The notes: generated by a model not told the origin, from the sequence alone. Shown: positions 53,648 through 62,610, counted from the first letter of the stretch. The stretch is 64,000 nt of DNA from Paenibacillus_AQ nitricinens (GCF_052056485.1 NZ_CP183948.1:3410001-3474000), one strand, 5' to 3'. Translations and numbers: made by a program.

Positions 53648-54367
53648 TTGAGAGAAAATAAATATTTGCAAATTTATAATGAGTACAGCAACCAAATTCT
53701 TTCTGGACAACTGCTGCCGGGAACCAAGCTGCCTTCTGAAAGTGAACTTGCTGAAGCATATAGCACTTCACGAGAGACTGTTCGCAAAGCGCTGAACCTG
53801 CTGTTCCGTGAAGGATACATTCACAAAATTAAGGGCAGAGGCTCCTTTGTGCTTGATATGACGAGAATGGATTTCCCCGTTACCGGTCTGATTTCATTTA
53901 AAGAGATGGCCGATACACTGGGTACTGCCTCACGGACACTGGTAGAGCGGACGATATGTGAACCGGCAGGCTCCGCGCTCGCCAGACATCTGCAGATTCC
54001 GCCTGAAACCTTGGTCTGGAAAGTTATTCGTGCCAGAGAGATTGAAGGCGATCGGATCATTTTGGATAAGGATTATTTCCGAGCGGATATTGTTCCATTC
54101 CTAAGCGAAGAAATCGCTGAAGGCTCACTCTATGAATATCTGGAGCAGGAGTTGGGACTTAAAATCAGTTATGCGAAGAAGCTGATATCCGTTGAGCCTT
54201 CTACAGAGGAGGATTATAGACTGCTCGATTTGAAGAATTACACGCATATCGTAGTAGTACGAAACTATGTTTATTTGGAGAACACAGTGCTTTTCCAATA
54301 TACCGAGTCCAGGCATAGGCTGGATAAATTTCAGTTCGTGGATTTTGCACGAAGGGTGAAACGATAG
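53648..54367 (+). CDS. treR: TreR, GntR/UTRA repressor of the trehalose operon
   Basis: 239 residues. N-terminal winged helix (LPSESELAEAYSTSRETVRKALNLLFREGYIHKIKGRGSFV, about 27-67) and C-terminal UTRA ligand domain (about 90-235) with LVWKVIRAREIEGD and VYLENTVLFQYTESRHRLDKFQFVDFARR. It binds the operators before treC and is released by trehalose-6-phosphate. The start is TTG 53648 with GGCGGTG ahead. It is the last gene of the tre cluster. Confidence 0.92.
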   Translation: MRENKYLQIYNEYSNQILSGQLLPGTKLPSESELAEAYSTSRETVRKALNLLFREGYIHKIKGRGSFVLDMTRMDFPVTGLISFKEMADTLGTASRTLVERTICEPAGSALARHLQIPPETLVWKVIRAREIEGDRIILDKDYFRADIVPFLSEEIAEGSLYEYLEQELGLKISYAKKLISVEPSTEEDYRLLDLKNYTHIVVVRNYVYLENTVLFQYTESRHRLDKFQFVDFARRVKR

Positions 54368-54375
54368 GCTAAGCT

Positions 54376-54412
54376 TAAAAAGGGGTATCCCAGTGTGGGA
54401 TACCCCTTTTTT
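54376..54412 (+). terminator. Intrinsic terminator after treR
   Basis: AAAAAGGGGTATCCC and GGGATACCCCTTTTT arms flank a 5-base loop and run into T residues. Confidence 0.9.
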
Positions 54413-54498
54413 ACGCGATATAAAATTCATCCTCCTCCCAAGTCTACAGTTATTTATGTGGTAAAATTAGGATAACTAAATATGGGGAGGCGTGTAAA

Positions 54499-54768
54499 TT
54501 GAGTCTTGATCTTGTGATGATTATTTTTCTACTATTGATAAATATTCCAATATATAAAGTATTGTTTCGCGTGTTCTTTGTGGATAATGATGATTATAAC
54601 GAAACGATTAGACATACTTTTACACCTAACATCGTTTCATTATTCCGAGGAGAGTATTGGAAGGATAGAATGAATACTGCAAGACTTCAGTTTTTTGTTA
54701 TTATTTGCGTTGGGTTAGTTGTTTTAGAATACCTTGTTTTGAATAAAGTAATAGAAATTTTTCGTTGA
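54499..54768 (+). CDS. Small membrane protein of unknown function
   Basis: 89 residues with two hydrophobic segments (about 3-25 and 66-85) separated by a polar loop rich in Asp, Arg and Tyr. Not recognised. The start is TTG 54499 with GGGGAGG (54483-54489) about 9 bases ahead. It stands alone between the treR terminator and another small gene. Confidence 0.6.
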   Translation: MSLDLVMIIFLLLINIPIYKVLFRVFFVDNDDYNETIRHTFTPNIVSLFRGEYWKDRMNTARLQFFVIICVGLVVLEYLVLNKVIEIFR

Positions 54769-54866
54769 AAATAGGAATTTGAATTTCTTGCATAAGCACC
54801 ATTCTTTTATGGAAAACTTCTGTTGTGCAAATAAATAGCATGATTCCATTTTGGGAGGATAGTATT

Positions 54867-55055
54867 ATGACAAATCAGGATCCGCAGGAGCTTCTTAAGA
54901 GTAAACATAAGCTAGACGAGCAAAAAAGGCAGTTCACAAATTTCGCTCGAAGTGCTTCCGGTCATGGTGAAGTTGAAGCTGGCCAGGAATTCAGTAATGA
55001 TCGAGTACCTGACGATCAAAACCGCATGAAATCTGTTGAAAACAGACAAGACTGA
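54867..55055 (+). CDS. Small hydrophilic protein of unknown function
   Basis: 62 residues, polar and charged (DPQELLKSKHKLDEQKRQF...), with no membrane segment or recognised motif. ATG 54867 is chosen because GGGAGGATAG lies ahead; an upstream in-frame ATG has no ribosome site. Short charged proteins like this occur in Bacillus stress or spore contexts, but nothing here identifies a role. Confidence 0.55.
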   Translation: MTNQDPQELLKSKHKLDEQKRQFTNFARSASGHGEVEAGQEFSNDRVPDDQNRMKSVENRQD

Positions 55056-55060
55056 CTTTT

Positions 55061-55094
55061 AAAAAAAGCCGATCCTTTTCTGGATCGGCTTAGA
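55061..55094 (-). terminator. Terminator of the DUF3533 gene
   Basis: On the minus strand AGCCGATCC and GGATCGGCT arms are followed by a run of T residues. Confidence 0.85.
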
Positions 55095-55106
55095 AAATGA
55101 TTATAA

Positions 55107-56297
55107 CTACCCTTCAAGCTTTTGTGGAGCTTTTACTGCTCCAGGTTTCAAAACAGAAGCAAGAATAACGATCGTACTCCCTAGGCCGATCCAAGTGAGT
55201 GTGGATACGGCATCGTTCCAACTTAATCCTTTACCAAAGAAGAACAGCTCTCGAAGACCATCCACCATAAAACGCATTGGCAACCAAGAGTGCACCCAGT
55301 CCCGATAGAATGGAGACATCATTTCTGGGGCTAATGCAAGTAATGGTGCACCAAAGAAAAGGATTAAGGCGAAGATAGCGATTCCTTTGATGCCTACGAA
55401 CGAAATTACGGCAGATATCATAAGGAAAAAGCTAAAGAATGTAATGGTTAAGAATAGTGCTGTATCCATAAATTGAGGGATATGAAGACCTATCATACTT
55501 TCTGCGAGCCAAGTTAATCCAAAGCCAACGACTAACGCAATAACAGCCCCCATAACAATCTGTGTTAACTTCGCAGCAAGTGCGTCTTTTCGAGTCGTTG
55601 TCTTCATCTTGCTAACAGCAAGAAAGAGAACCGCAGCGCTCGCCATACTTGCCATCCAAAGCGGTTGAAATAAGGAAATAGGGGAATTTCCATTAGCACT
55701 CTTCGTGCCGATTTCATTCACATTAGTGACCGTCTTGGTTATAGGACTTACTAAAACGGAAGCTTGCTCCAGCGTCAATGTTGCACCTTGCTTTTTCAAC
55801 CCTTCTACAATCTGAGCACGAACATTGTTGTTCATGTTATCAACAACACCGTTCAGGATTTGCCCAGCCATTGTGGAAGCCGCAGTATTCATACCTTGAT
55901 TAATAAAAATCTGAACTTCAGGTGAATTAGGTGTTGGACTGCTCAAAGAGGCTTGCTTCGTACTAAAGTCTTCCGGAATGACAAGTGCCGCGTAATAATT
56001 CTGTTTGTTTAAACCGTTTTGTACTTCCTCGATATTATTTACTTCCAACCATTTGATTGCTGGCTCCTCATCGGAGGTTGGAGACGAGTTTTTCTGAATC
56101 ATCTCAACAATCGTTTGCCCCATATTTACTTTCCCTTGATTGGGGATGTCAATTCCTTGATCTGCATTTACGATAGCGATTGGCATGTTCTTTGGTTTGA
56201 TTTGAACGGAAGGGAAAAGCGCAAGTGAAAAAATAAAGATGACCAAGAATGCCATAATTGGCGAAATCAGTACGAGCTTGTTTTTAAAGAATTTCAT
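55107..56297 (-). CDS. YhgE/Pip or DUF3533-type membrane permease
   Basis: 396 residues. One N-terminal membrane segment (about 8-28), a large extracellular region (about 30-210), then about five membrane segments (about 212-385). The start MKFFKNKLVLISPIMAFLVIFIFSLALFP and PMAIVNADQG-type motif (PIAIVNADQGIDI) match the YhgE/Pip and ABC-2 permease group. It has no ATPase of its own. The role could be export of a small molecule or cell-envelope maintenance. AAGGAG precedes ATG 56297. It is downstream of its TetR regulator. Confidence 0.82.
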   Translation of the reverse strand: MKFFKNKLVLISPIMAFLVIFIFSLALFPSVQIKPKNMPIAIVNADQGIDIPNQGKVNMGQTIVEMIQKNSSPTSDEEPAIKWLEVNNIEEVQNGLNKQNYYAALVIPEDFSTKQASLSSPTPNSPEVQIFINQGMNTAASTMAGQILNGVVDNMNNNVRAQIVEGLKKQGATLTLEQASVLVSPITKTVTNVNEIGTKSANGNSPISLFQPLWMASMASAAVLFLAVSKMKTTTRKDALAAKLTQIVMGAVIALVVGFGLTWLAESMIGLHIPQFMDTALFLTITFFSFFLMISAVISFVGIKGIAIFALILFFGAPLLALAPEMMSPFYRDWVHSWLPMRFMVDGLRELFFFGKGLSWNDAVSTLTWIGLGSTIVILASVLKPGAVKAPQKLEG

Positions 56298-56324
56298 GGT
56301 TACCCCACTCCTTTTTATAATATC

Positions 56325-56981
56325 TTAATGATCCGAAGATGATTTCCGAATTCCATCCATTACAAAATGGATCGCATCTTCAATTTCCTCGTCACTGATT
56401 GAATCCTTATTTAACAATACAAACTGAGTAGCAATGAATCCGCCAATGAATGAGTAAATTAATTTTAGAAGTCTGTCAATCGGGATGTCCTTCAGTTCAC
56501 CTCGATCTATGAATATTTCAATAAAATTAGCAATTCGGGGCTTTACTATTTCTGCAAAATAAGGAAGGAATTCATTTTTCAATTCCTCTTTATAAATAAT
56601 CTCCTTGATGAGAACCTGGAAAATTTCTTTGTTCTCCGTGATAAATTCAATCCGATTTTTAAGAAAAGCCCTTAAGAATCCTTCAAAGGTCGAATCAGCA
56701 TTCCCTATTATCTGATCAACTGCCTCATTCGCGAGGGAAGGGAAGAATTCTTTAATATAGGGGACAGTAAGAGATAATAACAGATTATCCTTTGTTCCAT
56801 ATTGTTTAAAGATGCTTGCCTCTGACACCTCGGCTAACTTAGCAATTTCTGCAGTAGAAGTATTGGAATAACCCTTTTCAGCAAATAATCGAATGGCTGC
56901 CTCTACAATCCGTTGTTGTTTTGCCGTTAACTTTGTAGATTGCGAAATTAAAATTTCGTTAAACAGGTTGTTAATATTCAA
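56325..56981 (-). CDS. TetR-family regulator of the DUF3533 gene
   Basis: 218 residues. N-terminal helix-turn-helix (about 20-65) with KQQRIVEAAIRLFAEKGYSNTSTAEIAKLAEVSEASIFKQYGTKDNLL. The rest is an all-helical ligand domain. The start appears to be TTG 56981, with GTGGTG ahead. Palindromes at 57028-57107 are its likely operators, and the permease gene follows 27 bases downstream. Ligand unknown. Confidence 0.85.
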   Translation of the reverse strand: MNINNLFNEILISQSTKLTAKQQRIVEAAIRLFAEKGYSNTSTAEIAKLAEVSEASIFKQYGTKDNLLLSLTVPYIKEFFPSLANEAVDQIIGNADSTFEGFLRAFLKNRIEFITENKEIFQVLIKEIIYKEELKNEFLPYFAEIVKPRIANFIEIFIDRGELKDIPIDRLLKLIYSFIGGFIATQFVLLNKDSISDEEIEDAIHFVMDGIRKSSSDH

Positions 56982-57027
56982 TAATCAATTCACCACTTTC
57001 AGGATTTGATGATAAGTTAATGATAAA

Positions 57028-57107
57028 AAGTGAGTACTTACTTACTCGTTGTTATTTTAACGGCATCGTGGTTATCTGTCAATAAAAAGTGAGTAATTAC
57101 TCACTTT
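57028..57107 (-). promoter_or_regulatory. Two operators with GTGAGTAATTACTCAC core
   Basis: A perfect palindrome with core GTGAGTAATTACTCAC lies at 57086-57107. An imperfect relative with GTGAGTACTTACTTACTC lies at 57028-57048. Both sit between two divergent TetR genes; the nearer gene on the minus strand is the more likely target. A TetR-type binding site of this form is common. Confidence 0.65.
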
Positions 57108-57175
57108 AATATTATAGCCAATACTTTTTATGTAATAAGATGTTATTCTAAATGAAAGGTCTTCGAAAGGGTTAG

Positions 57176-57763
57176 ATGAATATGACAGAGAGAGTCCATG
57201 AACAAATGGCTGAAAGAACGCGGCAATTAATCAAAGAATCATTAATGCAATTAATCGAGGAAAAAGGATTTAGTAATGTGACAGTTAAAGATTTGACACT
57301 TACGGCAGGAATAAACCGTGGCACATTTTATCTCCATTATCTGGATAAATATGACTTGCTCGAACAAATGGAGATTGAATTACTGGAAGGTTTAGAAGAG
57401 TATATGCACATATTGAATTATCAAGAGATGTTGGAATGTCATAAGGCTAACACTCCGTATGATCCGTTGGTTCAAGTTTTTCAATATTTAAAACAAAAGG
57501 GAAGGATTTTAAGCGGACTATTAGGTGCAAAAGGAGATCCTGCTTTCTCACAAAAATTGAAGTCGTTTTTGAAAAACGGTGTTTTTGCAGGATTAATCGA
57601 TAGCTTTCAGGATGAGTCGATCCCTAAACAATATTTTTCGGCATTTGCAACTTCAGCTTATCTTGGCATTATTGAGGACTGGTTAAATAGTGACATGAAA
57701 CAATCCTCTGAAGAAATGGCAATCATTTATGTGAAGATCAAATTTTTCGGGATGAATTTGTAA
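57176..57763 (+). CDS. TetR-family transcription regulator
   Basis: 195 residues. The N-terminal helix-turn-helix contains SLMQLIEEKGFSNVTVKDLTLTAGINRGTFYLHYLDKYDLLEQ, followed by a helical domain of the TetR_C_33 type. It resembles the TetR encoded at 58920-59531. Its target is unknown. ATG 57176 or ATG 57182 could be the start; GAAAGGG lies ahead of both. Confidence 0.85.
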   Translation: MNMTERVHEQMAERTRQLIKESLMQLIEEKGFSNVTVKDLTLTAGINRGTFYLHYLDKYDLLEQMEIELLEGLEEYMHILNYQEMLECHKANTPYDPLVQVFQYLKQKGRILSGLLGAKGDPAFSQKLKSFLKNGVFAGLIDSFQDESIPKQYFSAFATSAYLGIIEDWLNSDMKQSSEEMAIIYVKIKFFGMNL

Positions 57764-57842
57764 GGCAAACTAAAAAGAAGTGAAGCTGAGAGCAGCAACG
57801 CTTCTTTTTTGAGATACTAACTATACCGGTTTGTAGTTATTC

Positions 57843-58784
57843 TCACACCACATCATTTACTAGAAGCAAGATTTTTCCACGCGTTTGTCCTACTTTCTCG
57901 TGAACAACAGCAAGCTCTTTTAGTGCTAATCTTTCCGTAATAAAAGGCTTTACATGTCCTTGATCCACGATATCTGCGATTTGGGACAATTGCTCAGCAT
58001 TACGCTGCACGCCCATTCTCACCACATGAACCCCCAAGTTTTTAGCTACATCTTCGTCTGCCGGATTGTAAGCTGAGACGAGGGTGCCTCCATCTTTGAG
58101 CAAAAGCAGTAATTTTGTCACTTCTTCTGAGCTAAGAGGGGAGAGGTTGAAAATTAAATCCACCTTCTCAGTTAGTTTTTCTTCTATTAATTCATTCTTA
58201 TAATTGATGATTTCGTCAATCCCCAGGTCTTGAAGAGCGGAGATACTTTCTTCTGAAGCCGTTCCAATGACGTAAGCACCTTTCCATTTTGCAAGTTGAA
58301 CGGCGATGGAGCCTACACCACCAGCTGCTGCTGTGATCAATACCCGTTGGCCGGATTGAAGATTACCGTGGTCGAATAAACCTTGCCAAGCTGTCATCGC
58401 ACCACCGGGAAGAGCTGCGGCATCTTGTAAATCAATATTTTTAGGTGCTAAAGCTACATCATTAGCTTTGCAGACTACATATTCCGCGGCCGCACCATTT
58501 TTGGTCATGTCGAGAAAAGCAAATACTTTATCTCCAAATTGGAATCCATTCACGGATTCACCTATTTTTTCGATAACCCCTGATACATCCACGTTTGGAA
58601 TAAAAGGTAATTCTAGTGGCAGAATATCCTTCATAACACCCATTCTAAGCATCGCATCTGCAGGATTGAAGGCAGTTGCCGCAACTTTAATTAATACTTC
58701 GTCTGCACTTACATCTGGAGTAGGAGCTTCCTCATATCGAAGTACTTCTACTGATCCGTATTGATGATATCTTACTGCTTTCAT
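57843..58784 (-). CDS. NADPH:quinone oxidoreductase-like zinc-independent MDR
   Basis: 313 residues. Start MKAVRYHQYGSVEVLRYEEAP, then AAGGVGSIAVQLAKWKG (Rossmann motif near residue 150) and the ending GKILLLV typical of QOR-type medium-chain reductases. No zinc ligand motif is seen. It reduces quinones or enones with NADPH. ATG 58784 is chosen for GAGGTG about 10 bases ahead; the alternative GTG 58796 overlaps that ribosome site. A TTGTTG-17-TATATT promoter and an operator precede it. Confidence 0.87.
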   Translation of the reverse strand: MKAVRYHQYGSVEVLRYEEAPTPDVSADEVLIKVAATAFNPADAMLRMGVMKDILPLELPFIPNVDVSGVIEKIGESVNGFQFGDKVFAFLDMTKNGAAAEYVVCKANDVALAPKNIDLQDAAALPGGAMTAWQGLFDHGNLQSGQRVLITAAAGGVGSIAVQLAKWKGAYVIGTASEESISALQDLGIDEIINYKNELIEEKLTEKVDLIFNLSPLSSEEVTKLLLLLKDGGTLVSAYNPADEDVAKNLGVHVVRMGVQRNAEQLSQIADIVDQGHVKPFITERLALKELAVVHEKVGQTRGKILLLVNDVV

Positions 58785-58818
58785 AATATTAAACACCTCT
58801 TCATTAGATTATTTAATG

Positions 58819-58883
58819 AACAACGTGTTGATCGTTGATCTGACTATATCTTAAAATATAGATTCTTTCTAATCAATCAACAA
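58819..58883 (-). promoter_or_regulatory. Promoter and TetR operator of the oxidoreductase
   Basis: Minus-strand -35 TTGTTG (58878-58883) and -10 TATATT (58855-58860) are 17 bases apart. AACAACGTGTTGAT at 58819-58832 lies about 20 bases past the expected start. The same arms, AACAAC and GTTGTT, occur at 59658. Confidence 0.7.
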
Positions 58884-58919
58884 TGACAGGTTAGGTGTTG
58901 AGTGAATTATTAACCGGGC

Positions 58920-59531
58920 TTAGTTTTTCAAACCTGCTGCAGTGAATGGACCTTGGATCGTGATTGTAGACAGTATTCTGGCCATTTCCTCAGGAGATTC
59001 TTTTCCATCACCATTCAACCATTGTTCAAGTACGCCGATATGTGCTGAAGCTAAATAAGCAATTAGGTACTCACTAGGGACAAGTAAATTTTCTTGCTTA
59101 ATAAGAGGAATTTCATTGTTTACAAACAGCGTTTTCCACATGAATGCTTTCATCTTCGTTTGAAAATTTAAATCCGCTTTAAAAAGTGCTTTCATAAACT
59201 TTCTATTCAAATCAAGATGTCTAAAAAAACCAACAAGAATATTTAAGGGAGCGGCTTGGGGAATGTTTGTATCACGTTCCATAATAACTTCAACAAGGTT
59301 CTGTCTAACAATATTTTTCATTTCGGCCAAAATTTCATCTTGGCATCTGTTCATTAAGTCATATTTATCCTGATAATGTGAATAAAAAGTGCCTCGATTA
59401 ATTCTGGCTTTAGTTGTAATGTCTTTAACGGTAATGCCTTCGAACCCTTTTTCCTCAATTAATTCAATTAATGCTTCCCGAATGAGTTCCTTTGTTCTAA
59501 TAATTCGCAAATCCTTATCCGTTTCTCGCAT
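58920..59531 (-). CDS. TetR-family repressor of the oxidoreductase and ABC exporter
   Basis: 203 residues. The helix-turn-helix contains EALIELIEEKGFEGITVKDITTKARINRGTFYSHYQDKYDLMN. The C-terminal domain is helical. It sits between the oxidoreductase and the ABC genes, each with a AACAAC-GTTGTT operator at its own promoter, so it probably represses both. ATG 59531 is favoured by GGAGATG 7 bases ahead over TTG 59534. Confidence 0.85.
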   Translation of the reverse strand: MRETDKDLRIIRTKELIREALIELIEEKGFEGITVKDITTKARINRGTFYSHYQDKYDLMNRCQDEILAEMKNIVRQNLVEVIMERDTNIPQAAPLNILVGFFRHLDLNRKFMKALFKADLNFQTKMKAFMWKTLFVNNEIPLIKQENLLVPSEYLIAYLASAHIGVLEQWLNGDGKESPEEMARILSTITIQGPFTAAGLKN

Positions 59532-59612
59532 CAAAAGTCATCTCCTTAATCTTTATAATGTACACAATCCCAATTAGTGTTGGATATCCAGCACTTTCGA
59601 CTGTTCTGATTA

Positions 59613-59671
59613 TTGTTGAATGTCTTCATTGTGATTATAATTGAAAATATAAAGATAAACAACACGTTGTT
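59613..59671 (+). promoter_or_regulatory. Promoter and TetR operator of the ABC exporter
   Basis: TTGTTG (59613-59618), 17 bases and TATAAT (59636-59641) form the promoter. The inverted repeat AACAACACGTTGTT at 59658-59671 lies about 10 bases past the expected start, matching the oxidoreductase layout. Confidence 0.75.
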
Positions 59672-59706
59672 CTTTTGAGTGTTGAGCAGAAAGGGTGGAT
59701 AATATA

Positions 59707-60657
59707 ATGCCTGTTATCGAGATTGAGCATTTGACCAAAGATTATGGTCATAATCGAGGGATTTTCGATATCTCCTTTAGCATTAATAAGGGAGAAGTAT
59801 ATGGTTTCTTAGGACCTAATGGAGCTGGAAAAACAACAACTATCCGTCATATCATGGGTTTTTCCCGTCCACAGCAAGGACACACCTTAGTAAATGGGCT
59901 TAATAGCTGGAAGCGAGCAAGCGATATCCAACGGGAGTTGGGGTATTTACCTGGAGAAATCGCGTTGCCGGAGGCTCTGACCGGGACACAATTCATCAAA
60001 ATGATGGCAGAGTTGCGAGGCATCACGGATATGACACACACGCAAGCGCTGATTAAGAAATTTGAATTAGACCCATCGGGCAGCTTGAAACGGATGTCAC
60101 TAGGCATGAAGCGGAAGCTCGCCATTGTTACGGCATTCATGCACGATCCCGCAGTATTAGTGCTTGATGAGCCCACCAGCGGCTTAGATCCGATGATGCA
60201 AACTCTGTTTATTGAGTTCATTAAGGAAGAGAAGGAAAAGGGAAAGACCATTTTATTATCGAGTCATATTTTTTCTGAAATTGATGCGACCTGTGACAAG
60301 ATATCCATAATCAAAGATGGCCACTTAATCTCTTCATTTGTAGCCAACGACTTGCGCCATAACGAGATCAAAACCTTTAAGCTCGAATTCAAGTCCGAAG
60401 AAGCCTTTAACCGTTTTAACCAAGATGTAAATGCTCAACAAGAGATTGAAGTGTTATCTTTGTCGCCACACAAACAGCAAGCCATATTGAGTATCAACGA
60501 CAATCAAATCAATCGTTTTATTTCCTTTATTTCCGACTATGATCTTAAGTTTTTCTCGGAAAAAAAGTTTACCTTAGAGGACTATTTCATGAAGTTTTAT
60601 GATCGGAGTTCAAACGCAACAGGAGGTGCCCAACCTAATGCCATACATCGAAATTAA
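59707..60657 (+). CDS. ABC exporter ATP-binding subunit 1
   Basis: 316 residues. Walker A GPNGAGKTT, signature-like MSLGMKRKLAIV, Walker B VLVLDEP and switch SSH are intact. It ends with a DrrA-type C-terminal extension. ATG 59707 is chosen because AAAGGGTGG lies ahead; GTG 59695 is too close to it. Its last 20 bases overlap the start of the second ATPase gene. The two ATPases are similar throughout, so they may form a heterodimer with the single permease. Confidence 0.9.
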   Translation: MPVIEIEHLTKDYGHNRGIFDISFSINKGEVYGFLGPNGAGKTTTIRHIMGFSRPQQGHTLVNGLNSWKRASDIQRELGYLPGEIALPEALTGTQFIKMMAELRGITDMTHTQALIKKFELDPSGSLKRMSLGMKRKLAIVTAFMHDPAVLVLDEPTSGLDPMMQTLFIEFIKEEKEKGKTILLSSHIFSEIDATCDKISIIKDGHLISSFVANDLRHNEIKTFKLEFKSEEAFNRFNQDVNAQQEIEVLSLSPHKQQAILSINDNQINRFISFISDYDLKFFSEKKFTLEDYFMKFYDRSSNATGGAQPNAIHRN

Positions 60658-61540
60658 ACATTTAACAAAAGACTTCGGAGATGGAAAAGGTCTGTTTAAC
60701 CTAGATTTTTCTATTGAGAAAGGTGAGGTTTTTGGCTTTGTAGGCACGAACGGAGCCGGTAAATCGACGACCATTCGCCATATGATGGGTTTTCTGAAAC
60801 CAAAAAGCGGTGAAGTGACCATTAATGGAATGAATTGCTGGACTAATTCCGCCGAAATTAAAAAGCTTATTGGTTATATTCCAGGAGAGATTGCCTTTCC
60901 AGATGCGCCGACAGGAACAGAGTTTCTAAGAAGACAAGCGGAATTGTTGGGATTAAAGGATATGTCCTATGCGGAGAGTATCATTAAAAAGCTACAGCTT
61001 GATCCCACAGCCAACTTGAAGCGGATGTCGAAAGGGATGAAGCAAAAAACAGCGATTGTTGCAGCATTGATGGCTGATCCCGAGATATTAATTCTGGATG
61101 AGCCTACTACAGGACTAGACCCACTTATGCGGGCTGAGTTCGTTAACATTTTGAATGAAGAGAAGAAAAAAGGGAAGACGATTTTCATGTCTAGTCACAT
61201 GTTTGAAGAAGTTGAACATACCTGTGACAAGGTTGCCTTAATTAAAGATGGGAAATTGATTGCTGTAAAAGCAACATCAGAAGTAAAACACAGCGAAGAT
61301 AAAGTCTATAAAATCGAGTTCCTGTCTCATGAGGAGTATCAGCGCTTTTTGTCAGAACCGTTTGAATTTGCAGAGAAGCGAGATAGTCAGAATCAAGTTT
61401 TTCTAAAAATGAATGACCGAGAGATCAACCAATTATTTAGGACTTTAAAAGGGTATCCCATTAAGTTTATAGCAGAGATCAAATATACACTTGCGGACTA
61501 CTTCAAAGGATTATATGAGGGGGAAACATCTAATGCTTAG
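60638..61540 (+). CDS. ABC exporter ATP-binding subunit 2
   Basis: 300 residues. Walker A GTNGAGKST, signature-like MSKGMKQKTAIV, Walker B ILILDEP and switch SSH are present. AGGAGGTG lies 9 bases before ATG 60638 inside the end of the first ATPase gene. Its stop overlaps the permease start by eight bases, so all three genes are coupled. It is a sequence relative of the first ATPase, implying duplication. Confidence 0.9.
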   Translation: MPYIEIKHLTKDFGDGKGLFNLDFSIEKGEVFGFVGTNGAGKSTTIRHMMGFLKPKSGEVTINGMNCWTNSAEIKKLIGYIPGEIAFPDAPTGTEFLRRQAELLGLKDMSYAESIIKKLQLDPTANLKRMSKGMKQKTAIVAALMADPEILILDEPTTGLDPLMRAEFVNILNEEKKKGKTIFMSSHMFEEVEHTCDKVALIKDGKLIAVKATSEVKHSEDKVYKIEFLSHEEYQRFLSEPFEFAEKRDSQNQVFLKMNDREINQLFRTLKGYPIKFIAEIKYTLADYFKGLYEGETSNA

Positions 61541-62318
61541 CAAACCGATTTTCAAACAAACACTCAAAGCCAATTTTAAATTATGGCTCATCTTTACAGT
61601 AATCATGACCGTTTTTCATGTCGTTCTAATCGCAGTGTTCGATCCAAGCACCCTTAGCGACATGTCAAATATGGTTAAAGACACCCCACTTGCCAGTCTT
61701 ATGGGGGATGCGACGTTCCTTGGAATGCTCGCCAAAACCTTTTATGGCATTCAAGGTGTACTATTGCCCATTGTGTTCATCATTATGACGGCTAACAGTC
61801 TCGTGGCATCTCAGGTAGACAGAGGGTCAATGGCCTATTTACTTTCTACTCCGACGAAGAGAAGTACGGTAGTTCGTACGCAAGCCATCTATTTAATTCT
61901 GTCACTCATCATTATGGTCGCCATCATTAGCCTGGCTGGTCTTACTGCCATATCTGTATTTCAAGGGGATATGGATTTGAACAAAACCGATTATTTAACG
62001 CTTAACTTAGGTTTATTTCTTCTATTGTTTGCAACAAGTGGGATATCCTTCTTTTTCTCCTGTGTGTTCAATCTTTCCAAAAACTCATTAGCATGGGGCG
62101 CAGGGATTCCAATGGCATTTTTTCTCCTTAAATTAATGGGCGATGTCGACAGCAGTTTGGAAAAGTTAAAATATATCTCTATGAATGCGTTATTCGACAC
62201 GAATGCCATCTTAAATGGTGGAAGCTACTCCATACAATTTATTTCACTTGCTGTAATAGGCATTGTTCTTTATGTATTAGGGATTCGTATTTTTAAGGAA
62301 AAAGATTTACCGTTATAA
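61533..62318 (+). CDS. ABC-2 type permease
   Basis: 261 residues with about six membrane segments; the first follows MLSKPIFKQTLKANFKLWLIFTVIMTV. The extracellular and membrane pattern with RGSMAYLLSTPTKRSTV is typical of ABC-2 exporters. It forms the membrane part for the two ATPases. GAGGGGGAAAC precedes ATG 61533. A decayed partial copy lies at 62412-62480. Confidence 0.87.
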   Translation: MLSKPIFKQTLKANFKLWLIFTVIMTVFHVVLIAVFDPSTLSDMSNMVKDTPLASLMGDATFLGMLAKTFYGIQGVLLPIVFIIMTANSLVASQVDRGSMAYLLSTPTKRSTVVRTQAIYLILSLIIMVAIISLAGLTAISVFQGDMDLNKTDYLTLNLGLFLLLFATSGISFFFSCVFNLSKNSLAWGAGIPMAFFLLKLMGDVDSSLEKLKYISMNALFDTNAILNGGSYSIQFISLAVIGIVLYVLGIRIFKEKDLPL

Positions 62319-62364
62319 TTGGGCTATTAAGGAAGAAATTGAATTTAATATTTATGCAACTATT

Positions 62365-62411
62365 AAAGGTAAGGCTCTTGGTAAATCCAAGGACCTTACC
62401 TTTCTTATTTC
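62365..62411 (+). terminator. Intrinsic terminator after the ABC operon
   Basis: AAAGGTAAGG and CCTTACCTTT outer arms enclose CTTGG/CCAAG and run into a T-rich tail. Confidence 0.85.
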
Positions 62412-62480
62412 ATTCTAATAGCATAGTTCGAATCCAAGCGCCCTTACCTACTGCCCATGGTATTCAACATTATGACGGAA
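62412..62480 (+). pseudogene. Decayed fragment of the ABC-2 permease gene
   Basis: About 36 bases match 61624-61659 of the permease gene (TTCTAAT.GCA..GTTCGAATCCAAGC.CCCTTA), followed directly by about 30 bases that match 61761-61790 (TGCCCAT..TATTCA.CATTATGACGG). The intervening 100 bases are missing and no open frame survives. Confidence 0.7.
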
Positions 62481-62610
62481 AACATTGTGTTTTTAACAAC
62501 ATGGTTAAATTGACTTGCTAGGAATTGTTTACTATCCTTAATTTTGTACGGTATTATGTGCCGTTTCTACTTGACTATACGATTTGAAGTTAGAAGGCAG
62601 GTGCAGAACA

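Noticed and set aside
59847..60251. 134-codon minus-strand frame opposite the first ABC ATPase
   Set aside because: Shadow of intact Walker motifs on the plus strand; no start signal.
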